A DNA stretch of 64,000 nt from Hydractinia symbiolongicarpus. Its lineage: Eukaryota > Cnidaria > Hydrozoa > Anthoathecata > Hydractiniidae. The position numbers and the translations under genes were made by a program. This document shows positions 23,912-35,793 of this stretch, piece by piece. The stretch covers positions 14,567,001 to 14,631,000 of the forward strand of contig NC_079875.1 in assembly GCF_029227915.1 (NCBI RefSeq), read 5' to 3'. The notes under the pieces are model-generated. The model was not told the origin of the DNA. It did not search any database and saw nothing but the letters and a program-made list of their open reading frames with translations. Every line of letters begins with the position of its first letter. Within the stretch, counting starts at the first letter, position 1.

Positions 23912-26900
23912 ATGAGCAATAGCTATTGTGAAGCTGTTTTAAAAGCCATCGAAGAAGATGCCTTGGGATCAGAGTTCCAAATTGCACTTTTTTCAGCAGC
24001 TCTTTTAAGCTACCGAAAAGATTCCTGCTTGAGACCATTTCCAGAATTTTTGCAAGAAGGAAGTGCTTCTAATTCCGTGAAGAACATGGAAAAACTGGTA
24101 AGCAAAGGAGGAAAGTTTTGTCGGTAGAATTTATAAAGATTATTCTTGTAATATATAAAAGTTTAAGAAAGAACTATGTATAACTTTAATTTTAAAACTA
24201 TAGTTGCTATTTGGAAACAAAGCCAACCAACAAAAATCATTTTACTATCATCATGTGCCTATTTTTTTATTCGGGTATATATACTTAGTTTGTTTAACAC
24301 TAGTTGATAAGCTCAAGAAAAAATCCACTTAGGCAGAAGAACATAAAAAAGATCCAGTCATTTATGTTGATGACGTGAGAAATGACCGGTCAATACACAA
24401 AAATAAATTTTATTAGAAATTTATTTACCTGTTGCCTATTGTGTAGAGCTTGAAACGCTGTATAAAAGATCATGTACTTTTGATGAACGATTGAAGAGAT
24501 ATTGGGATTTAAAGGTATTTTGATCATGTCATCAACCTGACTGCTCTTATTTCCTCTTGTTTTTAAGTTATTTAGCCTCAAACTTACTGTGTAATTACAT
24601 ATACGTTATGTTTAGATAGCCTTATAAACACATATGTTTATTTTTTAAATTTAGGCATTTTTTGGAGGACAAAACGTCTATTTTAAAAAGTTGATTTTTG
24701 CCTGGTTTGGTATTTTCAGTATAACGTATATATATGTATATATATACAAATTACCTATTACAGACGCTATGGCATTTAATTTTGATTTTCTTCGTTTGTA
24801 AAATATAGAATATATTTTGCAAATATCTTGAAAAAATTGGGGAAAACAGATTCAAAAGTTAGTTAAAACATGTGAAATTGAATTAAGAATGTTAACTCCC
24901 TGCAAAACATTTTACGCTCATACGATACTTACATCAAAATTTATGCAGCATTTATTCATTTTAGTGGCTTTTCTAGTCATAATTTGTGACCTCTTCAACA
25001 GGTAAAGACAAAATTTTCAAAAAAGATGCAAGTCATAAAATGTTATTGAGATGAAAATTTTTGTAATAATTGAGTTATTTCACAATAATATCAAAGTTTA
25101 AGGATTAAGTTTGTTTTTTTTGTTTTTAGGAATCAATGATAAATTCCATTCCACCTTTAAACGAACTAAAGAAGGGAAACATTGTGCTTAGTGAAGAAAT
25201 ATGGCAGCTACTTCATTGGATCCTGAAGAATCGGTTATTTTCAGCAAAAACCTGTGATAGGGAAGTGGTAAGGTAAAATATTTTTTAAGAGAAAATTTTC
25301 TATTTAAGTAGCCGACATTGATTGGTAAATAGGAAATTACTTTTTTCTTTATGAAATAGAAATAGAAAAGCTGTGTACATAGTATCAAATACTTTTAAAA
25401 TAAAATGTCTTTGTGCCACCATGACATTTGTCATGCATTTTGTCAAGTATAGATCAGTTTTTATTTTTAAGAATTTTCGAAAAATTGTATTATGCATCAA
25501 ATAATTAAAATGGTGCATACTTTTTTATCTAATGTTTTGTTTTTTTTCAAAAACGGAGCAGGTATATTTATTTATGGTAAAATTGAGCAATTTATCTGTG
25601 GTACCAGAAACAGAGCAATGTGAAGTCTCATGATAAAAAAACTTTACAGGAAAACAGGCATTATAAAATGATATTCTATATATTTTAAAAAAGCTTTTCA
25701 TATACACATATACAGTGAATCGTCCGTTCTTAAATGCCATTCTAAAAAACTAAAACCATATATTTATGCTATAAAGTAATAAAGTTTTAAAAGGTTTGAA
25801 AGAAACTAAATATATTGCTTATGTAATGCTATGTTTGAAGAGAACTAAAAATTTGATATCAAGTATATCATTCAAACTTGGTATAAATTTGCGTATATAA
25901 AATGCATTTTTATTTTTAATTTCTTGAGTATTCTAAACATTTTCCAAATGATATCATACCTAGGATTGTTTATCAAGCTGTTGTTAACTTGATTTTCCTT
26001 TATGCAATGTTATGTTCATTCCAGCGTTATTAGCGTTTAGTGTACACCAACGAAACGAAGCCCTTTATTACATATTTATTTGTAGTACAAGAAACATTAA
26101 TGAGAAGTTTAAAACATCAGATCTATCCCCATCTATTTTAAGAGGCAGTCACTGACATTGAACTGACTTGCTTAAACATTTTTGGAAGAGGACTACAAAA
26201 GAGAAAAACTAGCTGGGATTGGTTAGTTGATTTAAAATTTGGCCTTATTTGGGGGTGGACTGGAAATTTCAAAAAATAAGGAAGAGAAATTAAACACAAT
26301 TACGTCTGGTGTATATCACACGAGGATCTCGGTATAGGTAACTGGAAATAGCATGACAAAATTTGTTTGTTTAATGGAGTCATTCGTGAAGAGTGAGCCT
26401 TTGACACAAATTTTTTAGAATTAATGAACAGGGTACTTTGCTTGGATTCATATGCACAAAGATTGCATACATAAAATTTATAAAGAAATACTGTACTTTA
26501 TGCAGAAATCAGTGAACGTTTACATAAAGAGGACAACCTTGGTGTGTTCCTAAACAGGGAGCTTAACAAGCTTATCCTCCTAAATTCTCCTAATATCTCC
26601 TAAAATTCTACGTCTTTAAATCTGTGTTCACCTTGTTTTAGAATAATCATTTATAATTATTTATTATCCGCAGGAATTATAATAAAAAATCTCCCAATTA
26701 AAATCTATAATCGTTAAGAATTCACTTTTAATCTTAAAATCAAATTATGGATGTGATTAATTATCTTATAATTGATCGCATTACTGAAAGTAAATCTGTT
26801 TATATCTTTGGGATAATTTGCCTACTCGATTGTCCTGCTTGACTCTTTTTAATTGCCACCATACACAGATAAAACCTAATTTTGTAGGAGAAAACATAAT

Positions 26901-29900
26901 CTTCTTTTATGGTGGTTACTCATTGCATTTTGGAACACTTATCTATAAAATGCGAAAGTCTAAGAACTTCAAGGCTTTCCTTAAATTCAGTGTTTACTTG
27001 CCCTTTTTGGATAACTATTTACACTGCCTTTTAATTTAAAATAAGGGTGCATTATTTTTAAGAATCAAGAAAAAGACGTATTTTGAAGATTTCAGATTTA
27101 GTCAGCCAAAGGTCACTCATAATCACTCTGTCATAATCAACACAAATGTTGACATTAGGAGTCGCATCAGGATTATTTGCTTTGAGAGTTTAGGCGTGTG
27201 CACCCATCTACTGATATTGCTGATAACATCTTCGATAGTTGAATGTCACTTAGGTTAAGCTATCCGACGATGAGAAAATTGCTCATAGACACTCTTCCCT
27301 TTTATTTTTTTCCTTTTGACATCTTAAAAGTTTTTGTCAAAGAGAATACAATTTAGTCCTTGCGAGAAAACACTGTTTTTATATGTTTGTTTGTTTCTAT
27401 TTTGTTCGTTTGTTCCTCTGTCTCCTAACACACTTTCACAAGAAGTTTATTATAAGCAACATGATTCTTAAATCTTTTAAGAAGAAAAAACTTGTAACTA
27501 ACAGCCACGAAAGAAAAAAAAGGAGAAGAAAAGGTAATAAAAGGTAATAAAAACAGAGCAAGAAAAGTCATGTGAGTTTCATACGATGACAACCATGAAT
27601 AAACCTAAAGTTTGATTTAGATTGACACGCAAGCAAACACGTGAATTTAGATTCTTCAAGAAGATATCAACAAGCAACAGTAAAGCCTGTAGCATATAGA
27701 AACATCGAGGTTCAAAAAGAAATTGTTTAGGTGTTTATTTTTTTCTTTGTTTCTAGCTCAAAGATTTGCAGGAAAAAACAGGCCAGTCGAGCTTTTCACT
27801 GCAACCTGATTACATCTTCGAAGTATGTTATACGACCAATGCATCTCAAACGTTCGAGCAACAGTCACGCCATTATGGTGTCAAATACGGTTACCATGGC
27901 AGTCGCATGGATAATTTTTACTCGATCACATCAAACGGGTTACAAGTACATATGATGAAGGTGTGATTCTGTCTTATGTCTTGTTTATTTTCTTGATTAA
28001 CGTTAACGTTACGTTACGTTGCGTTACGTTGCGTTGCGTTGCGTTGCGTTACGTTACGTTGCGTCACGTTACGTTGAGTTACGTTACGTTGCGTTACGTT
28101 GCGTTACGTTGCGTTACGTTGCGTTATAAGTTGTTACTTAGTGTTGATGCTTTTATTTACTTTTTTTCATTTGGACACAAAATTTTAAACACCAATCCAA
28201 TCCATGCATGTACTCTTCTACCAATCAAATCAAAGCATGTACTCTTCTACCAATTAAATCAATGCATGTACTTTTTTTATTTTGAAATGTATTATTAAGA
28301 CCTCCTGCTTGGAAACAACTGAAAATCAACAATTTTTTAAGTACTGTCTGTGTGTGATGAACCAGGTGTTGCCTGACCCTATAAACCTAAAAATAAGCTT
28401 TTTTAAAACCTTTGTATTTATTAGAATGGCTTGTTCGGTGATGGTGTCTATCTTTGCGAAGACTTAGCCGTAACAATGCCTTACGTTAGCGGTGGCACAT
28501 TGTGGAAGCATTCCAAGCTGGGGCAACAAGCCTCTTGTGTGGCCGTTTGCGAAATTCTCGATCATCCAGGGGTAAAATATCAGGAAAAATCAGCGAAAAA
28601 TAGAAAGCGGTGTGCGGCGAAGAACACGGAATTGGGTGAGGTACCTGAGAAATATTTCGTAGTGACAAGCAGTGATCTAGTGCGAGTAAAATATTTGCTA
28701 CTCTTTATGGATAAACCGACGAAAACTAGGTACCGAATTTTTATTTTATCTTTTCTTTAAAACCAACTACAGAAACACAAAGTTTACCGAGTTTTCTCTT
28801 TCTTCAAGGTACCCTTGTCGTAATCTCTCAAGTCTCTCAACATCTCCTGTACACTCCTTTCGTATCAGAACCAGTAAAATCCGACCTGAGGCTAGCTGTT
28901 CTTATTTTTTGAGACTTTTAAGCCTAATTTGTTCTTATTTTGTTCTTAAATAATAAAAACACAACTTATTTAGCGGCATTTTCTTCCCATTTACATTTTT
29001 TTTCTCAAATATCTCTCACATTAATCCGTTTATGGGGGGAAATGGGTGTTTTTGTTATTAATGGACTTCTTTACTTGTGTTCATGATCAATCGAGCCGAG
29101 ATGAGTACCTTTACGCAGTTACTGTGAAAAAAAGATCATTGTTAGCTTGAGAGAGAATTGGAAGGGAATTTACAAAATTTATACCCAGGCTTTTTGTAAT
29201 TTCTTAAAAACAATGATTTAAGCCTAAAGCTGGTTCTATTTTGTTCTTATTATTTTCTTATTATGTTCGTATTGTTATGAAATTGTTCTTATAAAGAAAA
29301 ACGCGTGTATTCTTGCTTAAATAATAATAATTTCGATTTTACTGTGATCATATCAACTTGGGCAAACTTTCATATTAACATAAACTCCTTCTTGTATGAA
29401 CTTTGAAAATTAGTTAAGAACAGGATGATAAAGTGATCAATTTTCTATTGAGAACTTATAATAGGTTATTTGAAGAAAAATTTCGCTGCTACGGAATTTA
29501 ATGTACCCCAGTGGAAACATCCAGGAAAAAGAAGAAATTCGATAACGCGAAAGGCATTATTCAACCAATTTTGATTCACACTTTTTTATAAGCACTAGGA
29601 AATTTGTCTTTAACCTGAGGTGTTCTTATTTTTTTTTACATGTTCAGCCTGAAACTGTTCTTAATTTTGCACCATTTATCGTAGTGCATTACAGTCGCCA
29701 AATAACAAATATTTGCGATGCAGAATCTAAGTATCAGTTGCACATAATTGCGACAATTGATTTTGCGAACATTTCAAGCTTGATAAATGTATTCCCTCAC
29801 ATTTTTTGTGTTTTTTTTTTCAGGTAAAATAAATATAATTAGTGAAATTTCAGCCTTGCCATTGTTCTTATTTTTTTCTTAGTTTTCAGCCATTCTTAGC

Positions 29901-32900
29901 CACACGGAAACACACTGAAAGATGGCTCTTATCTTTCGCCTATCTTGTATTAGATTGTAAAATGGAAGAAATCTTACCTAAAATTAGTCATATGTAGATA
30001 TAGCGTGTGGTCAATTAATTTAGAAGATGTAATTAGTGATTTGGATGTTAATACGTATTGTTACTTGAAAAAAACTTCGCAACTCTTAAAGTGGTCTTAC
30101 AGTATGACAATACCACACGCATGCTTTGAATTACGAAACACGAACATTTCGGCACGAATTACGGTATTTTATTCGCCACAGAAAAGTAAATCTGGTTTGT
30201 AGTATTAAAGTGTTGATTTAGGATAGGCGACGTAATCAAAAATGGTGTAAATAGAAATTTTTGTTATTGTTGTTGTTATAATGAATAATACAAGAGTCTT
30301 ATTATATTTTATCTGCCATAACCATCAAGACAACAAAAACAATTTGATAAGGTAAATCTTAGCCGCCTTTTTAATCAATATAGAATAATTTTCTTAGGAT
30401 TCTTAACTCCTTTAACATCAACCTGTTAACTCGAATATCGTACTGTCGTCAGCTTGAACAATTTCCTGTTTTCTATTTAAATTTGTGTTAAATCGTGGCT
30501 TTCGTATGTTGGCGAATAATTTTCTTTTAAAAGCATAAAAATTGTGTATTTAAGCCGAATCTCCACTGGACGATATTCGCGACGATTTTGTGACAAAAAG
30601 TAGAAACAAATTCAACTTTTCGTCGTGACGAGAATCGCGACCAATCAAATTCGAGTATTGATGACGATCGTCGTAAAAATCGTCTCTTGGAGATTTGCCT
30701 TTACACTGTGGGCGCCTAACCTTAATCTTGGTATTCGTCAAACCATCCAAAATGTTCGCTCTTGTGATGACATAACTGTTGTCATAGTGATGTCACTTAA
30801 AATGTTCGCCCTAGTGGTGACCTGTAAACACAGCGTTATCTGTCCGAAATATCTTACTCGATTCCTATTTGAAACACTAATTCTGTATTTCTTCAAAGAA
30901 ACGCCCCTCTCCGAAAAAGGCGTGTTAGAATGTTATATTTTTAATTTTTAATTGACTATACTGATTTTTAACGCTGTGATCAGCACTTTTTTCATCGCAT
31001 TAAAGCCATTTTTGAAGAGATTTGTATCCAAGATATGCTTCTGTCAAAAGTTTCTTTTACGTCGTCAATTTTGTAGCTTACTTAACAGAATGAAGATGAC
31101 ATCTGGAAACAATGCGTGCGTCACTTGTTGCAATAATACTTGCGTTTATATGGCAGTTGAATTAAAAAAAACATGGCGACGCTGGCCAGCATTTTGTATT
31201 TGTCATTTCTTAATCTATTTAAGTCCGTGTGACGTCTGTTGCTCAGATGACGTTCGTTGTATAGTTATCTTCTCAAAAGACTTTGTTGCGATTTAAAAGA
31301 AATAAATTTGTCTCTTTATTATATTTTCCTGTTTCTTATTTTGTTGAAATTTTGGATTGTCATTTTGGTGACGAATATTTTTTTATGAAGGTCATTCATT
31401 TTAAGGACAGGAAATTGTTCCTATTAGCTTCGCCTGACTACAATGTCTGGAATTTCTTTTACAATTCTCGACAGTTATCAACATGACGAATTTTGTTGTC
31501 GACTGCTGACTTGAAACTTTATCATTAAACGTGGAAGCGAACAATTACCTTCAGGATACATGGATTCCTGAACTTCTGTGTAATTTTAGTTCTCGGTAAG
31601 GCATCGAAAATTGTTGGAATTTTCGATGCCTTACCGAGAATTTGCAATTACTTTCCGACATTTTTCGATAGCTGCCGGCAATTTGCGATCACTTTCCGAC
31701 AATTTTTAAAAGCTTTACCGACAATTTCCGATAGCTTTCAGATATTTATTCCGCACTATCTATTTATGTAATATGTCAAAATGGCAAAACTAGCAGCAGA
31801 AAAGCAGCCCATGCGCTATAGGTTATGCTCCATTTAATCTACCATTTGCAAATATTACGTCTTATTTTTTTTATTTATTACGCTATGGAAAAACTCAAAA
31901 AATTGTAAATTCGGCATCCGGTATTTTTTTTGTAGCTACAATGAAGTTGATGTTTGCAGACATGTTGCGAAGACAGCTGTTTCAAAGTGACTTTTGAAAT
32001 GTCTTAAGCTGTTAAAGTTTTTTTCAACGTTCTTGAAATTGGTGTAGCTCTTAAATTTTCTTAATTCATGGGGGATTGCACGCTTTTTATAAAAAAAAAA
32101 CAATTTTATAAGAACACTAGCCTCAGATGTTATTGACAAATAAGAACAAAAAAGAACAGCTTCAAATTATTGTTTTCATAACTAAAACTCGAGTCTGAAT
32201 TTTAGCAGAAAAAGGAGAACACTCCAGGAAGCAAATATTTTTGAATTCTCTCTCAAGCTAACAACTTTTGGTAGTCGTTTCTTTCCTCTGACTCAGTTGT
32301 TCATGAACACAATTACAATCTCTAATCATGCTGAAATATCTTTAGTTGTTTAAACCTCCTTTTAGTTTCCTGGTAACTTTCAATTTCCAAATTTTTTTAA
32401 TTCGCTTAATAAGTAAATCTCTTTCGGTTTTTATCTGAATCTATATTAAAAAAAGTAATTACATTAAGAACTAAAATTTTCGGCGGAAAAACGTTCAGAC
32501 ACAATTTTTTATTTCAGCGGAAAAATTTTCGGACAGTCTCTTGAACGAATTTTAACCAAATTCAAAAAGTAATGATTACGGGAAATGACACAAAAAGAAG
32601 GCTAAAAGTATTTAAAGTGTAATATATTCAATCAAGATCTAAAAAAGGGTTTTCAGGATCCAACTTTATAGATAAAGCTTCAGCCAAATGTGAAAATAAA
32701 AAAAATAATAAGTTTAAAAACTGCCGTTTTTTGATTTTCTGATTACTCTATACCGTAATGATTCGAACAAGCGCCCTGGGCGCTTATTAAATCTTTGGAT
32801 TTTTTGTGTGGGCGCTTAATCGAGGGAGGGAGGCGCTTAAAAAATGCTGGGCGCTTATAAATTTTTCCTAATTTGTACAAATTTGTATTTCCTATTTACG

Positions 32901-34748
32901 TAATATAGAAAAGATGTTCTAAACAAAAAGAAAATGTGTTTTTTTTATTCTCAATATAAGAAAGTAAAATTTTTGAAATAAGCGCCAAGTTTCTCAAGGT
33001 AGTTTTCGATTAAGCGCCCCCTTTTATCAGATGGCGCTTATTCGAGGGGGGCGCTTAATAAGTGCTGGGCGCTTATTGAACTTTGAGGAAATTACCTGGG
33101 CGCTTATTCGAGGGGCGCCTAAAAAATGCTGAGCACTTAATCGGATCATTACGGTATATAATTTCTATGCACTGGTCCTTTTTAAAAAAAGTTAGAAACA
33201 ACAAAATTTTCGGACAACAAAATTTCTGTTCAAAAATTTTCTTTTCTAATGTATATAAAAATTTAATTAGAGAGGTTTCAGTAATTAAAAATGTTTAATT
33301 CCTTCCTTGTTTATTGATTGGTGCGTGTTTGTTAGTTTTATATTACAGAACGCTAAAAGTTCATCCTACTCGAAAGATCGAAGGAAAAATGAAACAACAT
33401 TCTTTTTTTTTTGTTGGCTTATGTTTCGGAAATTTTATTATTTCATAGATTAACTTTTTAATCATTGCGTCATTCTTTCCATGTTACCATGAATGACCAT
33501 AGAAACAAAATATCTAGATTAACTGCCTCTATTTTATTATTACATGCCCACGAACGACAAAATCATGAAATTAATAAAGTGGGTTTGATTCCATTAAAAT
33601 ACAATGATAATACATATTGGTATTGTATTTTTAATAGATACGTAGAACGCGCTTACACATCAATTTTCTGATTGCTTTTGTTTCGAATTTTCCATTAGTT
33701 TAAAATAAATGATTCCGTTTCGATCAATTGTTTGTCTCTTTCGCCAACTCGCCTCGATAATCTCCGTCGTACACATTTCAAAATTATTTTAACACTCGAA
33801 AATTCTAAGAATAATCCTAATGATTGTAGAATTGTTTTTGCGAAATGATTCCTCTCAACGAAATAAAGTTGTGTTGTGAAGTTCTAAAAGTAATTCTTAT
33901 AAATTTCCCCATTATAAGGATTTCATAAGAATTTTTTTCAGGTGTATTTTCAGGAAATGGTCATAGGCTCTCAGAGGAAAGGGAGCTAAAAATTTCACAT
34001 GCAAGTGTCTAATACATAAATATAAAAAGTCAGTAAGTATCATAACCATGCATCATATCCCTCACACCAGGAACAGCAGTAAATCAATTTTTAGGTTTTA
34101 TGAAATAACCCTGTTAATATTATTTAAAATATTTTGTTACAATGATGTGTAATTGACATTGACATGCGAGATAGTATATGCAGCCCCTGCATCTTGCTTC
34201 TAACTGCGACAACCTCGATTCCAATCTCCAGGTCTTTCATGTTGAAACTAAAGATAAATCTTAGGGAAACAATATAATATTCTTAGAGCAATCGATATGG
34301 TAAAAAAAAATGAACATTCCTTCTCAAAAAAATATTCTTCCTACTAGGGCGATAATATGATTTCGGATAAAAATCCAGATACTGATTGGAAAACGTGTGG
34401 TAGACAAGACAAGAAAATCTATAGCAAACATGTAAACTTATAGAACTTATAGGAACTGTTTAAGATTTCTTAGATGGTTATAAAGTATGTGGTTTTAAAA
34501 TTGATTACCAGATAAAAAAAATTGTTGCTGTTGTTGTTGTTGTTGTTGTTTTAAATTTGTTTATTCTGTCATATTTTCTTTATATCAGGAAAAAGGGACA
34601 GAGCAGTTGGATTTGCTTCAGACATCCTGTGGCATGCGTCTTAATTCTATATTTATTGTTATTATTACTAATTGGTCTATGGAAGAGTAGAACAGTGCAA
34701 CTGTATTTAAAGAGACACTTTAAAAGTAAAAGTTTTGACGATGATTAA
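23912..34748 (+). CDS. PARP16: PARP16, tail-anchored mono-ADP-ribosyltransferase (5 exons)
   Basis: Transfers single ADP-ribose units from NAD+ to proteins at the ER and nuclear envelope; in mammals it acts on unfolded-protein-response kinases and ribosomal proteins (family knowledge). Exons 23912-24097, 25130-25267, 27757-27960, 28425-28729 and 34589-34748 join in phase to 330 aa; human PARP16 is about 322. Residues 1-108 form the N-terminal helical regulatory domain (LSYRKDSCLRPFP, WQLLHWILKN). The catalytic fold has H155 (YGYHGSR), Y185 (LFGDGVYL) and Y266 (VRVKYLLLF), the H-Y-Y triad of this subgroup, consistent with mono- rather than poly-transfer. SCVAVCEILDHPGVK is the family signature. 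A hydrophobic segment at about 290-309 followed by basic residues is the membrane anchor. Donor 27961 (GTGTGA) is weak. The last intron is 5.9 kb and full of repeats. Confidence 0.95.
28001..28126 (+). repeat. Pentanucleotide array (ACGTT/GCGTT)n
   Basis: About 23 consecutive 5-base units, nearly all ACGTT or GCGTT, with one GCGTC/ACGTT and one GAGTT variant. It begins 40 bases after PARP16 exon 3 and gives a spurious open frame (TLRCVTLRCVALRY...). Rich in CpG compared with the AT-rich surroundings. Confidence 0.9.
30552..30704. mobile_element. Short MITE with CCGAATCTCC / GGAGATTTG terminal inverted repeats
   Basis: Left end GCCGAATCTCCACTGGACGA and the reverse complement of the right end (GGCAAATCTCCAAGAGACGA) match over 15 of the first 20 positions. 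Inner parts again mirror each other around GCGACGATTTT. About 150 bp, non-coding. The left flank is TTAA and the right flank is TTTA, so a TTAA target is possible but not proven. Confidence 0.6.
31590..31640. repeat. Perfect 23-bp inverted repeat with 5-base loop
   Basis: Bases 31590-31612 are the exact reverse complement of 31618-31640; the loop is GTTGG. Immediately after, related pieces (CTTTCCGACA, TTTACCGACAATTTCCGATAGCTTTC) repeat to about 31740. The perfection of the arms in otherwise decayed intron DNA suggests a recent foldback insertion or selection for a stem. No gene is evident. It lies in PARP16 intron 4. Confidence 0.85.
32751..33156. mobile_element. Complete MITE, GGGCGCTTAAT family, TACCGTAATGAT ends, TA target
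   Basis: Perfect 12-bp terminal repeats TACCGTAATGAT (32751-32762) and ATCATTACGGTA (33145-33156), flanked by TA on both sides. The interior is a series of AAGCGCCC and GGGCGCTT units arranged in both orientations, so the whole element can fold back. About 406 bp, non-coding. The TA duplication fits a Tc1/mariner-type mover. Other copies are at 10405-10831 and, partial, at 41455-41820. Confidence 0.85.
33835..34005. repeat. Second copy of the dispersed repeat seen at 70-265
   Basis: Shares AATGATTC.TCTCAA.GAAATAAAGTTGTGTTG, the ATTATAA.GATTTCATA block and a CTCTGA.AGG-type block with the start of the window, in the same order and strand. Non-coding. Confidence 0.55.
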
Positions 34749-35793
34749 GCCTTTTTTTAATCTATTTCGTTAGTTTTTTATTTGCTTTTTCTCGACACTT
34801 ATTTTATAAGAAGCGTTTGGCCTGAGGTAGGCCAGTTTTATCATTTCTTATATTTTGTGCGTTATTTTTTTTTTTTTTGGTAATTTCAAACATTTGCGAT
34901 ACAATTAATCTATCTAACTTGCGCAAAATCTCAAAGTTGATTCTGCGAAATTTTCGCGTTAAGAGGTGTATTTTCGTTATTTTTTCCAGGAAAAAGAAAG
35001 ATATCAATAATATTTCAGCTTCTTCTTTTTTCAGCCATTTCCAGCCATTTCCAACCCGTTTTCTTATATAATTTTTCCACTGTAAAAAGCGTCAGAAATG
35101 TACAAAAATAGATCTCGGACAATTCCACGCTCGAAGTATTTCCAAGCGTTGGGAATTTTTGATGATGATGATATAAAAATGTGTTGTTTTTTGACATGTG
35201 AGACACGAGGTAAACAAAAGAAGTATTTGTCATTGTTAGTTACTGCGTCGTTTTATCGATTTTTGCAACCCAACTTTTTTTGCCGTTTTTAGGGCATTTT
35301 GAACACTCGTGTAGCGAAAATACTTTAGCCGTGCGCACAAAACGTCATGTTATATTCGTGATGAATATTAAAATTAACGTTATGTTTTTTCTTTGATTGT
35401 TTTGGGGGGCTGTGTTAAAAGCCAATAGTTTGTACACGTTTCAAATGCTTGTATAATCCTTCCCATGTTAAAAAAAAACTATTTATTGTTATTGGTGCTT
35501 AGCAACGCCGAAAGTTTTTCAATGATTTTCATTGTGTTCTAATTGAGTTAATATAATGCACGTAATATGACCTATTATAAATATCTATTCGACCATTGAT
35601 TGAGATCCAATTGGATGACATAGTAAGTATTGATCGAGTCGTGGATTTGTTACTCATTCGCTCGATTGATTCAAGGAAACAATTTTTAATGCTTTTAACA
35701 TGGTGTAACGAGGTGGAAATAAATAACTTATACAGAGCTCATTACTTACAAGGATTGTTTTAAACACAACAAGAAGATTTGTATACTTAGTTT

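Larger units (their letters stand above)
28885..32440. repeat. Dispersed GTTCTTATTTT repeat blocks in opposite orientations, PARP16 intron 4
   Basis: Block CTGAGGCTAG.TGTTCTTAT followed by GTTCATGA and GTTAGCTTGAGAGAGAATT occurs on the plus strand at about 28885-29160 and on the minus strand at about 32120-32310. Further plus-strand units with CCTGAGGTGTTCTTATTTT lie near 29615-29660 and 29860-29890. A related block with ATTTGCGAT, GATTTTGCGAAC and TTTTCAGCCAT appears near 29715-29890 and again near 34890-35050. This looks like a family of tandem/inverted non-coding repeats, possibly the ends of a foldback element; precise termini were not found. Confidence 0.5.

Noticed and set aside
27963-28298. 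111-codon ORF over the pentanucleotide array
   Set aside because: Its sequence (TLRCVTLRYVAL...) is a by-product of the 5-base repeat.
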